Under the pieces are notes generated by a model. It saw only the letters and a program-made list of their open reading frames with translations. It did not search any database and had not been told where the DNA came from. Position numbers and translations under genes: made by a program. A DNA stretch of 51,904 nucleotides from an uncultured bacterium (GTDB lineage: Bacteria; Myxococcota_A; UBA796; CAJQPC01): assembly GCA_905480105.1 (NCBI GenBank), contig CAJQPC010000056.1, forward strand, positions 1 through 51,904, in the 5' to 3' direction. Position 1 is the stretch's first letter. Each line of letters starts with the position of its first letter. This document shows positions 18,668 to 26,831 of the stretch, piece after piece.

Positions 18668-20529
18668 TGTGGATGTTGGCCGGTCTGGCCTGCTTGGAGA
18701 GCCGGAACCTTGAAGGGGACTTTGACGCGCCATCTGCCGCCACCGTGCTGCACCCCGACCAAGGTGGGCCCTTCAAGGACCCGGTGGCCTTCGTCTCCAA
18801 CCAGGGCAGAGGAACTCTGGTTCCCTTGGACATCAAGCATGGGTGGATGATCTCTGAAGACCCGGCCGCGCCGTACTTGGAGACCCCACACATCGCCACT
18901 GGATCAGACCGTGTACTGGGCGCTCTGGCTGCCTATGCACCGAATGACCAGACGGTCACCCTGTTGGTGGCCGATGCTCAGACCCGGACCCTGCTGGAGG
19001 TCCCTTGGGTGACTGAAGCCCAGGATCAGCGGCTCACCACCGTCACCCCCAGCCTCAGCAGTGAGCCGGTCTTTGAAGACGTGGACGGCAGCGGGGACGT
19101 GGCAAGCCTGGACTTGGTGGCCCTGCGGAAGGGCCGGGCCGCTACCGAGACATGGACCCTCACCTATACAGGCCAAGACTTTATGGTCGAAGGTTCTCGC
19201 AGCGGTTTGCAGTACCGCCGAGCCACCTGGATGACGCCCTACAGCAGCGATGAAGGTGAGCTGGACCTTCTCTTAGAGGGCAGCGCCACAGAGGGTGACC
19301 AGTTCACCTTGGGCGTGGAGAGTGGGGTTGTGGAACACGACCTGGGCGGCAATGTTCAGGACCTACTGATGCTCGCAGATCAGAGCGTGCTCCTGGCCTT
19401 GGTCAGCACACTCGAAGACCCTTTGATTCCGGAGTTGGTTTCCCAGACCCGGATTGTTGCCATAGATCCTGCAACCATGGATGTGCTCGCAGAGATCGGA
19501 CTGCCGGCGGGGGCTTGGCCTGCACGCATGTCCCTGTCCCAGGATCAATCCCAGCTTTTCTTGGGTGACACCCGCTCCCCACAAGTTCTTCAGGTCACCT
19601 TGGACGCAGACATTGGGGCCTCGTCTGTGGAGAGCATCGCCATGCCCGCGAACGTCGTGGACGTGGTCCAGCAAGGGGATGAGTTCACCAACCGGCTGTA
19701 CATTGCTTTGCAGGGCGAGGTCAGCGTCCGCTTGTGGGACCTGGACCTTCAGGATTGGTACGACGTGAATCCGGTGACTGCAGAAGTCGACGGGGTCTAT
19801 GTCGGTGCGCCCGTCTCCGGCTTGGCCGCTTCCAGTGACTCCATCTTGCTGCAAGAGCAAGGCCCCTATGAGGCGAGGGAGCGTGACCGTGTGGTCGCTA
19901 TCTCTACCTTCGAGGGCGTGGTGAAGGTTGCCCAGGCCAGCACAGGCTGTCTGACCCAGGACTCCGGCGGCCCGACGGTGTCCTTTGGCGAGAACGTCAG
20001 CGATGTGGGTTTTGACGACTCCTCCCCAACCAGTACACCGAGTTTCACCGCAGACGCTCTTGGAGAGGCTGTTCAGGTGAACCCCTGTGGGGGCATCGCG
20101 CGCACCCAGAGTTGGCAGATGGTGTACGACGGCAGCCAGGGCAATTGGGTGCTCGAGGGCAGCGTCTCGGGATTTCAGGAACGGCGCGTCACCGAAGGAC
20201 AGCGCTATGTGACCGATCAGGGAGAGATCAGCTTCCTGATTAGCTCTGGCAGTCGCCCGAGCACGGACGGAGACTCTTGGTTTTTCACCGTCGATAACGG
20301 CGTTCTGAAGATCGACTTTGACCGAAACGCAAACGGTGTAGGCGACCAGGCTGAGACGCCCATCGATCTGCCCGCGCGGCCGGTTTCCTACAGTTTTCTG
20401 GCAGGAGACCAGGACGGAGGCTGGGTTGGCGTGAACCGAAAGGTGGGCGTCATTCTGCCAGTCACCGGCTACGACAACGTCTGCAAGGTCGACCTGCAAG
20501 CTGGCCGAATCACCAGTATTTGGGACTGA
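18664..20529 (+). CDS. Large putative lipoprotein with duplicated beta module
   Basis: From the ATG overlapping the previous stop (ATGA) the protein has 621 residues and begins MMWMLAGLAC, a 9-residue uncharged leader before Cys. Longer in-frame starts lie deep inside the upstream gene and are rejected. A propeller-like middle (PARMSLSQDQSQLFLGDT) is flanked by two copies of one module: FMVEGSRSGLQYRRAT followed by DEGELDLLLEGS, and WVLEGSVSGFQERRVT followed by DQGEISFLISSG. The sequence leading into the first copy (DVDGSGDVA, then TWTLTYTG) resembles DTDGSGSQV and TWTLEYVDG in the upstream protein, so the two genes share a domain and probably work together. No known family or catalytic motif recognised. 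Confidence 0.6.
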   Translation: MMWMLAGLACLESRNLEGDFDAPSAATVLHPDQGGPFKDPVAFVSNQGRGTLVPLDIKHGWMISEDPAAPYLETPHIATGSDRVLGALAAYAPNDQTVTLLVADAQTRTLLEVPWVTEAQDQRLTTVTPSLSSEPVFEDVDGSGDVASLDLVALRKGRAATETWTLTYTGQDFMVEGSRSGLQYRRATWMTPYSSDEGELDLLLEGSATEGDQFTLGVESGVVEHDLGGNVQDLLMLADQSVLLALVSTLEDPLIPELVSQTRIVAIDPATMDVLAEIGLPAGAWPARMSLSQDQSQLFLGDTRSPQVLQVTLDADIGASSVESIAMPANVVDVVQQGDEFTNRLYIALQGEVSVRLWDLDLQDWYDVNPVTAEVDGVYVGAPVSGLAASSDSILLQEQGPYEARERDRVVAISTFEGVVKVAQASTGCLTQDSGGPTVSFGENVSDVGFDDSSPTSTPSFTADALGEAVQVNPCGGIARTQSWQMVYDGSQGNWVLEGSVSGFQERRVTEGQRYVTDQGEISFLISSGSRPSTDGDSWFFTVDNGVLKIDFDRNANGVGDQAETPIDLPARPVSYSFLAGDQDGGWVGVNRKVGVILPVTGYDNVCKVDLQAGRITSIWD

Positions 20530-20548
20530 GCCTCTCAGCCTCTAAGCA

Positions 20549-20556
20549 GGGGGGGG
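20549..20556. repeat. G8 homopolymer between convergent genes
   Basis: Eight consecutive G lie in the 28-bp gap between two convergent stops. No hairpin or T-run terminator is visible here. Confidence 0.6.
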
Positions 20557-20557
20557 C

Positions 20558-22225
20558 TCAACCCAGACGCATGGCCTGTTTTCGATCTGGCGAAGACAGC
20601 TCAGCGTCGAGCTCGGCGAGCTGTTGCAGCAGCTCCTCCACTCGCCCGGCGTCCTGACCCGCGCGCTCCAGGATCAACAGGTGAGTGAGCACCTGGCGGG
20701 CGCCAACCAGGTCCCCCAGCTGTGCAGAGTCGGTCAGTGCCTGCTGGTAGAGCGCTGCGGCGCCGAGCAAGTCTCCGCGTACAGCCGCCAGGTCACCTTG
20801 GATGCGCCTGCAACGAGCGGCCGCATGGGGTTCTCCAGCGCGCAGGTAGAGCGCCCATGCGGCAAGGAGTTCCTTCCCGGCCTGGTCATGCTTACCACCG
20901 CGCAGGTGGATGTCGGCACGTCTCCGGAGGGTGCCCGCCTGCACCACTGGGCGGTCTCGTCCTTGCTGCTCGGCTTGGTCCAAGAGCAGGTTGGCCCCTG
21001 TAGTCTCGCCACGCAAGGTAGCCAGCGCTGCCTGGCCTAAGCTGATGTTTGCTCGCCCAAGCTCCGCATTCTTAGCCCCGCCCATCACTGCGGCAGCCTG
21101 CTCGTAGAGTGCATCGGCACTGAGTACTTCGCCAGCCTGTATGGCCAAGTCACCGGCACCTCGCAGGGTGGCGGCAACCCCAAGAGGGTCTCCGGCATCC
21201 CGATGCAGCACACGAGCGCGCCGGTAGCGTGCGGCCGCCTCATCGAACTCGCCCAAGCCGAGCAACACATCTGCGCTGCGCCGTAAAAGAGTTGCAGCCC
21301 AGATGGGGTGGTTGGGCAACAACAGACCCAGGGCCGCTTCGTGGTGTCCTGTGGCTGCGGCGCTCAAGCCTTGCCGCAGCAGTAGGTCGCCCTCTGCCCA
21401 GTGCAGCAAGGCGGAGCCCTCATCTCCCGCCCCGGGCCGGGAGCAGGCCAAGAGTTCCAGAGCCACAGGCAGCTGTCCCGCCGCGGCCACGAGCCTTGCT
21501 CCGGCTGCAGCAGCTTGCGCTCGAGCCAACCCTGGTCCCAAGTGCCGACACAGGCCTCTTAGAAAGAGCACGTCGGCGTGCTCCACACCGGCAGGCAGCG
21601 CCTCTGACAGGGCCAGGTGCAGTAGGTTTCCGGACCTGTGGAACAAGGCCTCGGCGGCAGCCTGGGGGTCGGGGTGCACCGGGACTCCCTCTAAATATTC
21701 CAACTTCAAGGCTACGCGTGGGGCTCCTTGCCGCAGGCGGGCCTGGTCGGAATGAGCCTGACCTGGGACGCCGGCAGGAAACAAGGTGAGCGGGTCCGGA
21801 GTGGCCAGCTGGGTCGGTGGAAGCCTGCCCCAGCTGGCCACGCCGTCGATGGGCCGGGCGCCCAGGGCTGCGATCTTCAGGTCTCCGCTCAGAGACCGAA
21901 GGGCCTCTGCGGCGGTGCAGGCATCCACCGCATGCAGATTGCGCCAGATTAGCAAGGTGCCCGGCTCCAGGGCGTTGGCCACTGACCGGGTCACGCCCGG
22001 GAGTGGAAGCCCCAGCGCTATTCCGGTTGCACGCATCAAGTCTGGAGGGTCCTCACAGCCGAGCACATCTACCTGCAAGCAGGGGCCTTCCCAGAGTGCC
22101 ACCAGGGCATCTTCGGCTGCCGCACGCGCTTGACAAGGCCCCAGGTGAAGGAAGAGCGCGGCATCTTGCTCCAAGGCGCACAGGGCGGCTTGGGGCCACG
22201 GCAGGTCAGAAGGCATTGCGGGCAT
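20558..22225 (-). CDS. TPR protein with a degenerate STAND/AAA-like N-terminal domain
   Basis: From ATG 22225 the protein has 555 residues; TTG 22276 would add 17. The C-terminal two thirds are helical repeats rich in Ala and Leu (GLGEFDEAAARYRRARVLH, VAATLRGAGDLAIQAGEVL, AALYQQALTDSAQLGDL), like the TPR arm of MalT or STAND regulators. The N-terminal 150 residues follow an NTPase-like order: FLHLGPCQARAAAEDAL stands where a P-loop should be, and TLLIWRNLHAVD looks like a Walker B strand. The glycine-lysine P-loop is absent, so ATP binding is unlikely. No DNA-binding domain is seen. It is divergent from the hbd operon and might sense or regulate it, but that is inference. Confidence 0.6.
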   Translation of the reverse strand: MPAMPSDLPWPQAALCALEQDAALFLHLGPCQARAAAEDALVALWEGPCLQVDVLGCEDPPDLMRATGIALGLPLPGVTRSVANALEPGTLLIWRNLHAVDACTAAEALRSLSGDLKIAALGARPIDGVASWGRLPPTQLATPDPLTLFPAGVPGQAHSDQARLRQGAPRVALKLEYLEGVPVHPDPQAAAEALFHRSGNLLHLALSEALPAGVEHADVLFLRGLCRHLGPGLARAQAAAAGARLVAAAGQLPVALELLACSRPGAGDEGSALLHWAEGDLLLRQGLSAAATGHHEAALGLLLPNHPIWAATLLRRSADVLLGLGEFDEAAARYRRARVLHRDAGDPLGVAATLRGAGDLAIQAGEVLSADALYEQAAAVMGGAKNAELGRANISLGQAALATLRGETTGANLLLDQAEQQGRDRPVVQAGTLRRRADIHLRGGKHDQAGKELLAAWALYLRAGEPHAAARCRRIQGDLAAVRGDLLGAAALYQQALTDSAQLGDLVGARQVLTHLLILERAGQDAGRVEELLQQLAELDAELSSPDRKQAMRLG

Positions 22226-22315
22226 GGGTCCTGGGACGGTCAGGGCCGGGTTGGCGGTGGTTGAGAAGGGGGGCAAGTGTTAGCCAAAGGTAGGCTAAAC
22301 GCAGAAGAGGTGCCC

Positions 22316-23179
22316 ATGTCCGAGATTCAGAGAATTGGTGTGGTTGGGGCAGGGCAGATGGGCAACGGAATTGCCCAAGTCTCCTCCCTCGCAGGGTACT
22401 CCGTTACCCTCACGGACATCTCCGAGTCCGCAGTGGCAAATGGGATGGCGAACATTGAGAAGAACTTAGGCCGCATGGTGCGAAAAGAGCGCATCACCGC
22501 AGCAGAAGCGGAACTCGCCCTGGGCCGTATCTCCAGCAGCGTCGAGCTGGCCTCGCTGAAGGAAACCCAGCTAGTGATCGAGGCCGCAACGGAGCGGGTC
22601 GACCTCAAGTACAAAATCTTTGAGCAGCTCAGCGAGGCAACCCCTACGGACACCCTGCTGGCGAGCAACACCAGCTCCATCTCCATCACCGCAATCGGAG
22701 CCCATACCGACCGCCCGGACAGGGTGATGGGCATGCACTTCATGAACCCGGTTCCGGTCATGAAGCTCGTCGAGCTTATTCGCGGGCTGGCCACGTCTCA
22801 GGACACCTGGGATACGGTGGAGGCTGCCGCCCAGCGCATGGGTAAAACCACGGTGGAAGGACGGGATATGCCCGGCTTTATCGTGAATCGAGTGCTCATG
22901 CCCTACATCAACGAGGCGGTCTTTGCCTTGTACGAGGGCATCGCTTCCGTCGAAGACATCGACACGGCCATGAAGCTTGGAACGAATGTCCCCATGGGCC
23001 CGCTGACCCTTGCGGACTTTATTGGCTTGGACACTTGTCTAGCCATCATGGAAGTGCTGCATCAGGGCATGGGGGGCGACTCCAAGTACCGGCCCTGTCC
23101 ACTCCTTCGTAAGTACGTTGAAGCGGGTTGGCTTGGCCGCAAGACCGGTCGCGGCTTTTACACTTACCCTGCCAAATAG
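22316..23179 (+). CDS. hbd: 3-hydroxybutyryl-CoA dehydrogenase
   Basis: Oxidises or reduces 3-hydroxyacyl-CoA with NAD(P)H in fatty-acid or butyrate metabolism. The 287 residues begin with a Rossmann motif GVVGAGQMGNGIAQV, followed by SNTSSISITAIG and the catalytic His141 in MGMHFMNPVPVMKLVE. The C-terminal dimer domain has MGPLTLADFIGLD. The start chosen, ATG 22316, follows GAGG and is preferred to GTG 22277. Crotonase and acyl-CoA dehydrogenase genes follow directly, so the operon covers 3-hydroxybutyryl-CoA to butyryl-CoA. Thiolase and the electron-transfer flavoprotein are not in the window. Confidence 0.93.
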   Translation: MSEIQRIGVVGAGQMGNGIAQVSSLAGYSVTLTDISESAVANGMANIEKNLGRMVRKERITAAEAELALGRISSSVELASLKETQLVIEAATERVDLKYKIFEQLSEATPTDTLLASNTSSISITAIGAHTDRPDRVMGMHFMNPVPVMKLVELIRGLATSQDTWDTVEAAAQRMGKTTVEGRDMPGFIVNRVLMPYINEAVFALYEGIASVEDIDTAMKLGTNVPMGPLTLADFIGLDTCLAIMEVLHQGMGGDSKYRPCPLLRKYVEAGWLGRKTGRGFYTYPAK

Positions 23180-23188
23180 GGGGCTTTC

Positions 23189-23986
23189 GTGAGTTCAAAC
23201 CGAACCGACAACCTGTACTCTTGTCTGACAGTCTCTTTTAGCGAACGGGTGGCTACCGTCACCCTGAACCGCCCCAAAGCCTTGAACGCTATCAACGCTT
23301 CCATGATCCGCGAGCTCTCGGATGTTCTGGACGAGATTGCGGACCGCGACGCCCTGGCGGTCATCATTACGGGGGCTGGCCCCAAAGCTTTCGCGGCTGG
23401 TGCGGACATCGCTGAGATGAGCGCGATGAACCCACAAGAGGCCACCTCCTTTGCGGAAAAGGGGCAGGGAGTGTTCTCCCGCATCGAGAGCTTCCCCCGC
23501 CCGGTCATTGCTGCTGTCAATGGCTACGCCCTTGGCGGCGGGTGTGAGCTGGCCATGGCCTGTGACATTATTCTTGCCGGTAAAAAGGCTGTTTTTGGTC
23601 AGCCAGAGGTGAAGCTGGGTGTGATTCCCGGTTTTGGTGGTTCGCAGCGTATGAGTCGCTTGGTTGGACGCCAGCGAGCACGGGAGATCTGCTTCACTGG
23701 CCGCACCGTGGGCGCTGAAGAAGCGGCTCGAATAGGCCTTGCTGCCCGCATGGTGGAGACCGACCTTTTAAGTCAGGCCCAGCAGCTCGCGTTGCAGATC
23801 GCAAGCAATGGTCCCCGTGCTGTCAGCCTCTGCAAGCGTGCAATTAACACGGGCGCAGACCTTGATATGAGCAGCGCCTTGGCCCACGAGGCGCAGCTCT
23901 TTGCGCTGTGCTTTGCCAGCAGCGACCAAAAGGAAGGCATGGCTGCCTTTTTGGACAAGCGTCCCCCCAACTTTTCTGGCCAATAG
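23189..23986 (+). CDS. crt: Enoyl-CoA hydratase (crotonase family)
   Basis: Hydrates trans-2-enoyl-CoA, here probably crotonyl-CoA. The 265 residues contain the oxyanion-hole segment AFAAGADIAEM, then ALGGGCELAMACDI with Glu120 and FGQPEVKLGVIPGFGG with Glu140. These two acids are 20 residues apart, as in the rat enzyme pair E144/E164, so both catalytic residues are present. The GTG start sits 9 bp after the hbd stop. Close paralogues (methylglutaconyl-CoA or 2-ketocyclohexane hydratases) cannot be excluded from sequence alone; the operon favours crotonase. Confidence 0.9.
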   Translation: MSSNRTDNLYSCLTVSFSERVATVTLNRPKALNAINASMIRELSDVLDEIADRDALAVIITGAGPKAFAAGADIAEMSAMNPQEATSFAEKGQGVFSRIESFPRPVIAAVNGYALGGGCELAMACDIILAGKKAVFGQPEVKLGVIPGFGGSQRMSRLVGRQRAREICFTGRTVGAEEAARIGLAARMVETDLLSQAQQLALQIASNGPRAVSLCKRAINTGADLDMSSALAHEAQLFALCFASSDQKEGMAAFLDKRPPNFSGQ

Positions 23987-24004
23987 CGCCGGGGAGAGAT
24001 TCAA

Positions 24005-25147
24005 ATGTTCCAGCTCTCAGAGCAATCCCTTCAGATCCGTGACCTGGCCCGAAGCTTCGCCCGCGACGCCGTGATTCCTGGCGCAGCAGAGCGCGACCTG
24101 AGCAAGGAATACCCCGCCGAACTGGTTTCTCAGCTTGGTGAGATGGGATTCATGGGCATGTTCATCCCCGAGGAGTACGGTGGGACAGGCCTGAGCATCC
24201 TGGACTACGTCATTGCCTTGGAGGAGATCAGCTACGCAGACGCCTCGCTGGGTGTGGTGATGTCGGTCAACAACAGCTTGGCCAGCGCCCCCATCATTCG
24301 CTTCGGCACCGAGGCTCAGAAGCAGAAGTATCTGCCCAAGATGGCCACTGCCGAGTGGTTGGGTTGCTACGCCTTGACCGAGCCAAGCGCTGGGTCTGAT
24401 GCTGCGGCACAAAAGACCAAAGTGACCGTCGCTGAGAACGGCGACTACATCATCAACGGCACCAAGATGTGGATCACCAACGGGCCCCAAGCGGACGTGG
24501 CTGTGGTCTACGCCAGCATGGACCCCGAGGCCCGCCACAAGGCCGTCTGTGCCTTCATCGTAGAGACCTCTTCGGAGGGGTTCAATGTCGGCAAAGTCGA
24601 GCCTAAGCTGGGCTTGAGCAGCAGCTCCACCGCTGAGTTGATCTTCGAGGACCTGCGCGTGCCCAAGGAGAACCTACTCGGGGTGGAGCGTGAGGGCTTT
24701 AAGGTGGCCATGGGCACCCTAGACGGCGGCCGGATCGGTATTGCTGCACAGGCGTTGGGCATCGCCCAGCGTGCGTTTGATTTGGCCTTGGCCTACTCGA
24801 AGGAGCGCGTCGCCTTTGGTCGGCCCATCTCCAGTAAGCAAGCCATTCAGTGGATGCTGGCCGACATGGCCACCCGCATCGAAGCAGCGCGCCTGCTCAC
24901 CTGGAAGGCCGCGACCCTGAAGGACCAAGGGGAGCGCGCCAGCCAGGCCTGCTCTATGGCCAAGCTCTTCGCCTCTGAATGCGCAAACTTCTGCGCTGAC
25001 AAAGCGGTGCAGATCCATGGCGGCTACGGCTACTCCAAGGAGTACGAGGTTGAGCGCTTGTACCGTGACGCCCGAATCACAACACTGTACGAGGGCACCT
25101 CTGAGATTCAGCGTCTGGTTATTGCAAAGAGCCTGATCGGTGGCTGA
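24005..25147 (+). CDS. Short-chain acyl-CoA dehydrogenase
   Basis: An FAD-dependent acyl-CoA dehydrogenase, most likely acting on butyryl-CoA given its neighbours. The 380 residues include the signature CYALTEPSAGSDAA, the FAD-binding KMWITNGPQADV, and the C-terminal TTLYEGTSEIQRLV with catalytic Glu363, the position used by short- and medium-chain enzymes. GGGGAGA precedes the ATG. It is the third gene of the hbd-crt operon, with 18 bp between coding regions. The electron acceptor, normally ETF, is encoded elsewhere. Confidence 0.93.
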   Translation: MFQLSEQSLQIRDLARSFARDAVIPGAAERDLSKEYPAELVSQLGEMGFMGMFIPEEYGGTGLSILDYVIALEEISYADASLGVVMSVNNSLASAPIIRFGTEAQKQKYLPKMATAEWLGCYALTEPSAGSDAAAQKTKVTVAENGDYIINGTKMWITNGPQADVAVVYASMDPEARHKAVCAFIVETSSEGFNVGKVEPKLGLSSSSTAELIFEDLRVPKENLLGVEREGFKVAMGTLDGGRIGIAAQALGIAQRAFDLALAYSKERVAFGRPISSKQAIQWMLADMATRIEAARLLTWKAATLKDQGERASQACSMAKLFASECANFCADKAVQIHGGYGYSKEYEVERLYRDARITTLYEGTSEIQRLVIAKSLIGG

Positions 25148-25250
25148 GATCGGCCATAGGGCTGTTTTGCTGACCTAATACGGGGATGCCCTTCTGTAAG
25201 TCGTTGGCCCGGAGCACTACTATGGGTCTATCGGGTCCCACGTGTCTGTC

Positions 25251-25264
25251 AGGAGGTCCAGCTG
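25251..25264 (+). promoter_or_regulatory. Strong Shine-Dalgarno followed by a CTG codon
   Basis: AGGAGG at 25251-25256 is followed after 5 nt by CTG (25262-25264), which is in frame with the P-loop protein downstream. The in-frame TTG 25295 and ATG 25316 lack a comparable site. Confidence 0.55.
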
Positions 25265-25900
25265 CGAAAGAAAAGCACCAAGGCCGTCCCTGCGTTGTTT
25301 GCTGGAACAAGCAGCATGTACTTGCAGGCACGTGCGCTTCCTCGGGTGTTGCGGGAGCGGGACTTGGTGGTGGTCTTGGGACCGCCTGGGTCGGGCAAGA
25401 CCAGCGTTGCCAAGCGTGTACTGGCATGTGCGGTCACGACACTGCGGGGAGACAAGCTGCAGGATGCCTGTACGCGTGCGGTGAGGAGAAACGCTTGGCC
25501 CATCGAGCTGGTCCAAGCGAAGGGACTGCTCATCGAAGGGCCAACCTTTCTGGCACGCAGACGCGGCGCCGCCCGGCTGCTCGGAGAACTCATCCAGGCA
25601 CGGGTGGAATTGGGCCTGCAAACCGTGATCACAGAAGGCGCAGACGACTCCGCGCTGCTTCTCCTGGACGCCGCCCATCCGCGACATCGCGCAACGGTCA
25701 ACCTACGCTTCCCTCAAGTAGGGGGGCGCAAGCGCTTTGCTAAGAAGCAGGCGGAGGCCTTGGGTCTGCCCCATAGGGTTGGGCTGGAGCTGCAAATTGA
25801 TGCCCCGTGGACCTACCGGAAGGTCATGCGGGGCCTGAGGCGCGCTGTCAAAGACGCTCAAGCCGTCGAAACTGATGGCTTGCAGCCCGGGGTCCCCTGA
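25262..25900 (+). CDS. P-loop NTPase of unknown function, possible CTG start
   Basis: About 212 residues if translation begins at CTG 25262, or 195 from ATG 25316. A Walker A motif VVVLGPPGSGKTSVAKR lies near the N-terminus. Later segments include GLLIEGPTFLARR, LLGELIQARVELG and LQTVITEGADDSALLLLD, then HRATVNLRFP and a basic C-terminal region. The order is reminiscent of the DnaA/AAA ATPase core, but arginine-finger and DNA-binding domains are not evident, so the family is left open. It lies 114 bp after the acyl-CoA dehydrogenase and converges with the hydrolase gene. Within that 114-bp gap the only signal I see is the AGGAGG site. Confidence 0.6.
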   Translation: MRKKSTKAVPALFAGTSSMYLQARALPRVLRERDLVVVLGPPGSGKTSVAKRVLACAVTTLRGDKLQDACTRAVRRNAWPIELVQAKGLLIEGPTFLARRRGAARLLGELIQARVELGLQTVITEGADDSALLLLDAAHPRHRATVNLRFPQVGGRKRFAKKQAEALGLPHRVGLELQIDAPWTYRKVMRGLRRAVKDAQAVETDGLQPGVP

Positions 25901-26004
25901 AAAGGGTGGCACAAGGGCTGAGGGCACCGAAAACTCCCCAGGTACCGTCTGATCCGCCGGCCGGACCGTTGAGCAGAAGGTTTGAAAGCGCCTGAATGGA
26001 CGTT

Positions 26005-26826
26005 CTATTCGACTTTCCGCAAAGAGATTTTCTCCAGAAAATGCGAGAGCGCTGCACGTCCTGAAGCTTCTGCCAGCAGGTTCGCGTTGTGTTCCAACCC
26101 TTCCAGAGACACCAAGCAGCTGTCAGGTAGGGCGACGTTGAGCGCCTCTCCATGAGAGAAGGGGATCAGGGCGTCCCCCTTGCTGTGCAGGATTAGAACC
26201 GGGCAATCCACCAGCGGGGCCCGTTTTAGCGAGTCGAAGGGGTTCCGCATCAGCAGGCCCGTGGGCAGGATGGGGAAGCGCCGAAAGGCAACAGCAGCCA
26301 CACTCTTAAAGCTACTCTCGATGATCAATCCAGCGGGCGGCTGGTCATGGCCGCTCAGTGTGGCGATGGCCACTCCGCCACCGAGAGACTTGCCAAACAC
26401 GAGAATTCGGTCTGCGCTGTGGGTGCGAAGTGCCTCGGCATAGGCTGCGCGACCGTCAAGCACGAGTCCGGCCTCGCTGGGGGAGCCGGGACTGCCAGGG
26501 TAGCCGCGGTAGTTCACGTGAAGGGTCTCGAAACCCAAGGAGAGAAAAAGAGACTCTCGCTCCCCAAACTGCCCGACACTGGCGCCGTTGCCCGAGAAGA
26601 TAAGGACCAGCTGTTCGGAATGCCCCCTGCGTCGCCCATACAGAGGCACGCCATCTTCGGTGACCACCGTACGCTCCCTGGCGCCGAGCTCCTGGGCCTG
26701 AGCCTGCAGCTGGGCCCTCGTGATCTGGGGTGCTGGGAAGACCATCTGAGTCTCCAGTCGCAGCAGTGCAAAGACCGCCAGTCCGTAGAGAAGCAACAGC
26801 ACGCCAACAATCTTGAACAACAACAT
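26005..26826 (-). CDS. Membrane-anchored alpha/beta hydrolase (Bem46/ABHD13-like)
   Basis: A serine hydrolase of 273 residues with an N-terminal signal anchor (about residues 4-23, VGVLLLLYGLAVFALL). The triad is visible: the nucleophile elbow FGKSLGGG, an Asp in LHSKGDALIPF, and a late His in LEGLEHNANL. HVNYRGYPGSPGSPSE is typical of the Bem46/ABHD13 group. It starts 5 bp after the stop of the SGNH-like gene and is the last of four genes on this strand, facing the convergent P-loop gene. A role in removing acyl groups from, or remodelling, the product of the operon is inferred. Confidence 0.82.
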   Translation of the reverse strand: MLLFKIVGVLLLLYGLAVFALLRLETQMVFPAPQITRAQLQAQAQELGARERTVVTEDGVPLYGRRRGHSEQLVLIFSGNGASVGQFGERESLFLSLGFETLHVNYRGYPGSPGSPSEAGLVLDGRAAYAEALRTHSADRILVFGKSLGGGVAIATLSGHDQPPAGLIIESSFKSVAAVAFRRFPILPTGLLMRNPFDSLKRAPLVDCPVLILHSKGDALIPFSHGEALNVALPDSCLVSLEGLEHNANLLAEASGRAALSHFLEKISLRKVE

Positions 26827-26831
26827 GCGGT

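Noticed and set aside
25186..25743. An ATG-started open frame of 185 codons overlapping the P-loop gene
   Set aside because: It is Cys-, Arg- and Gly-rich without motifs, while the alternative frame carries a perfect Walker A.
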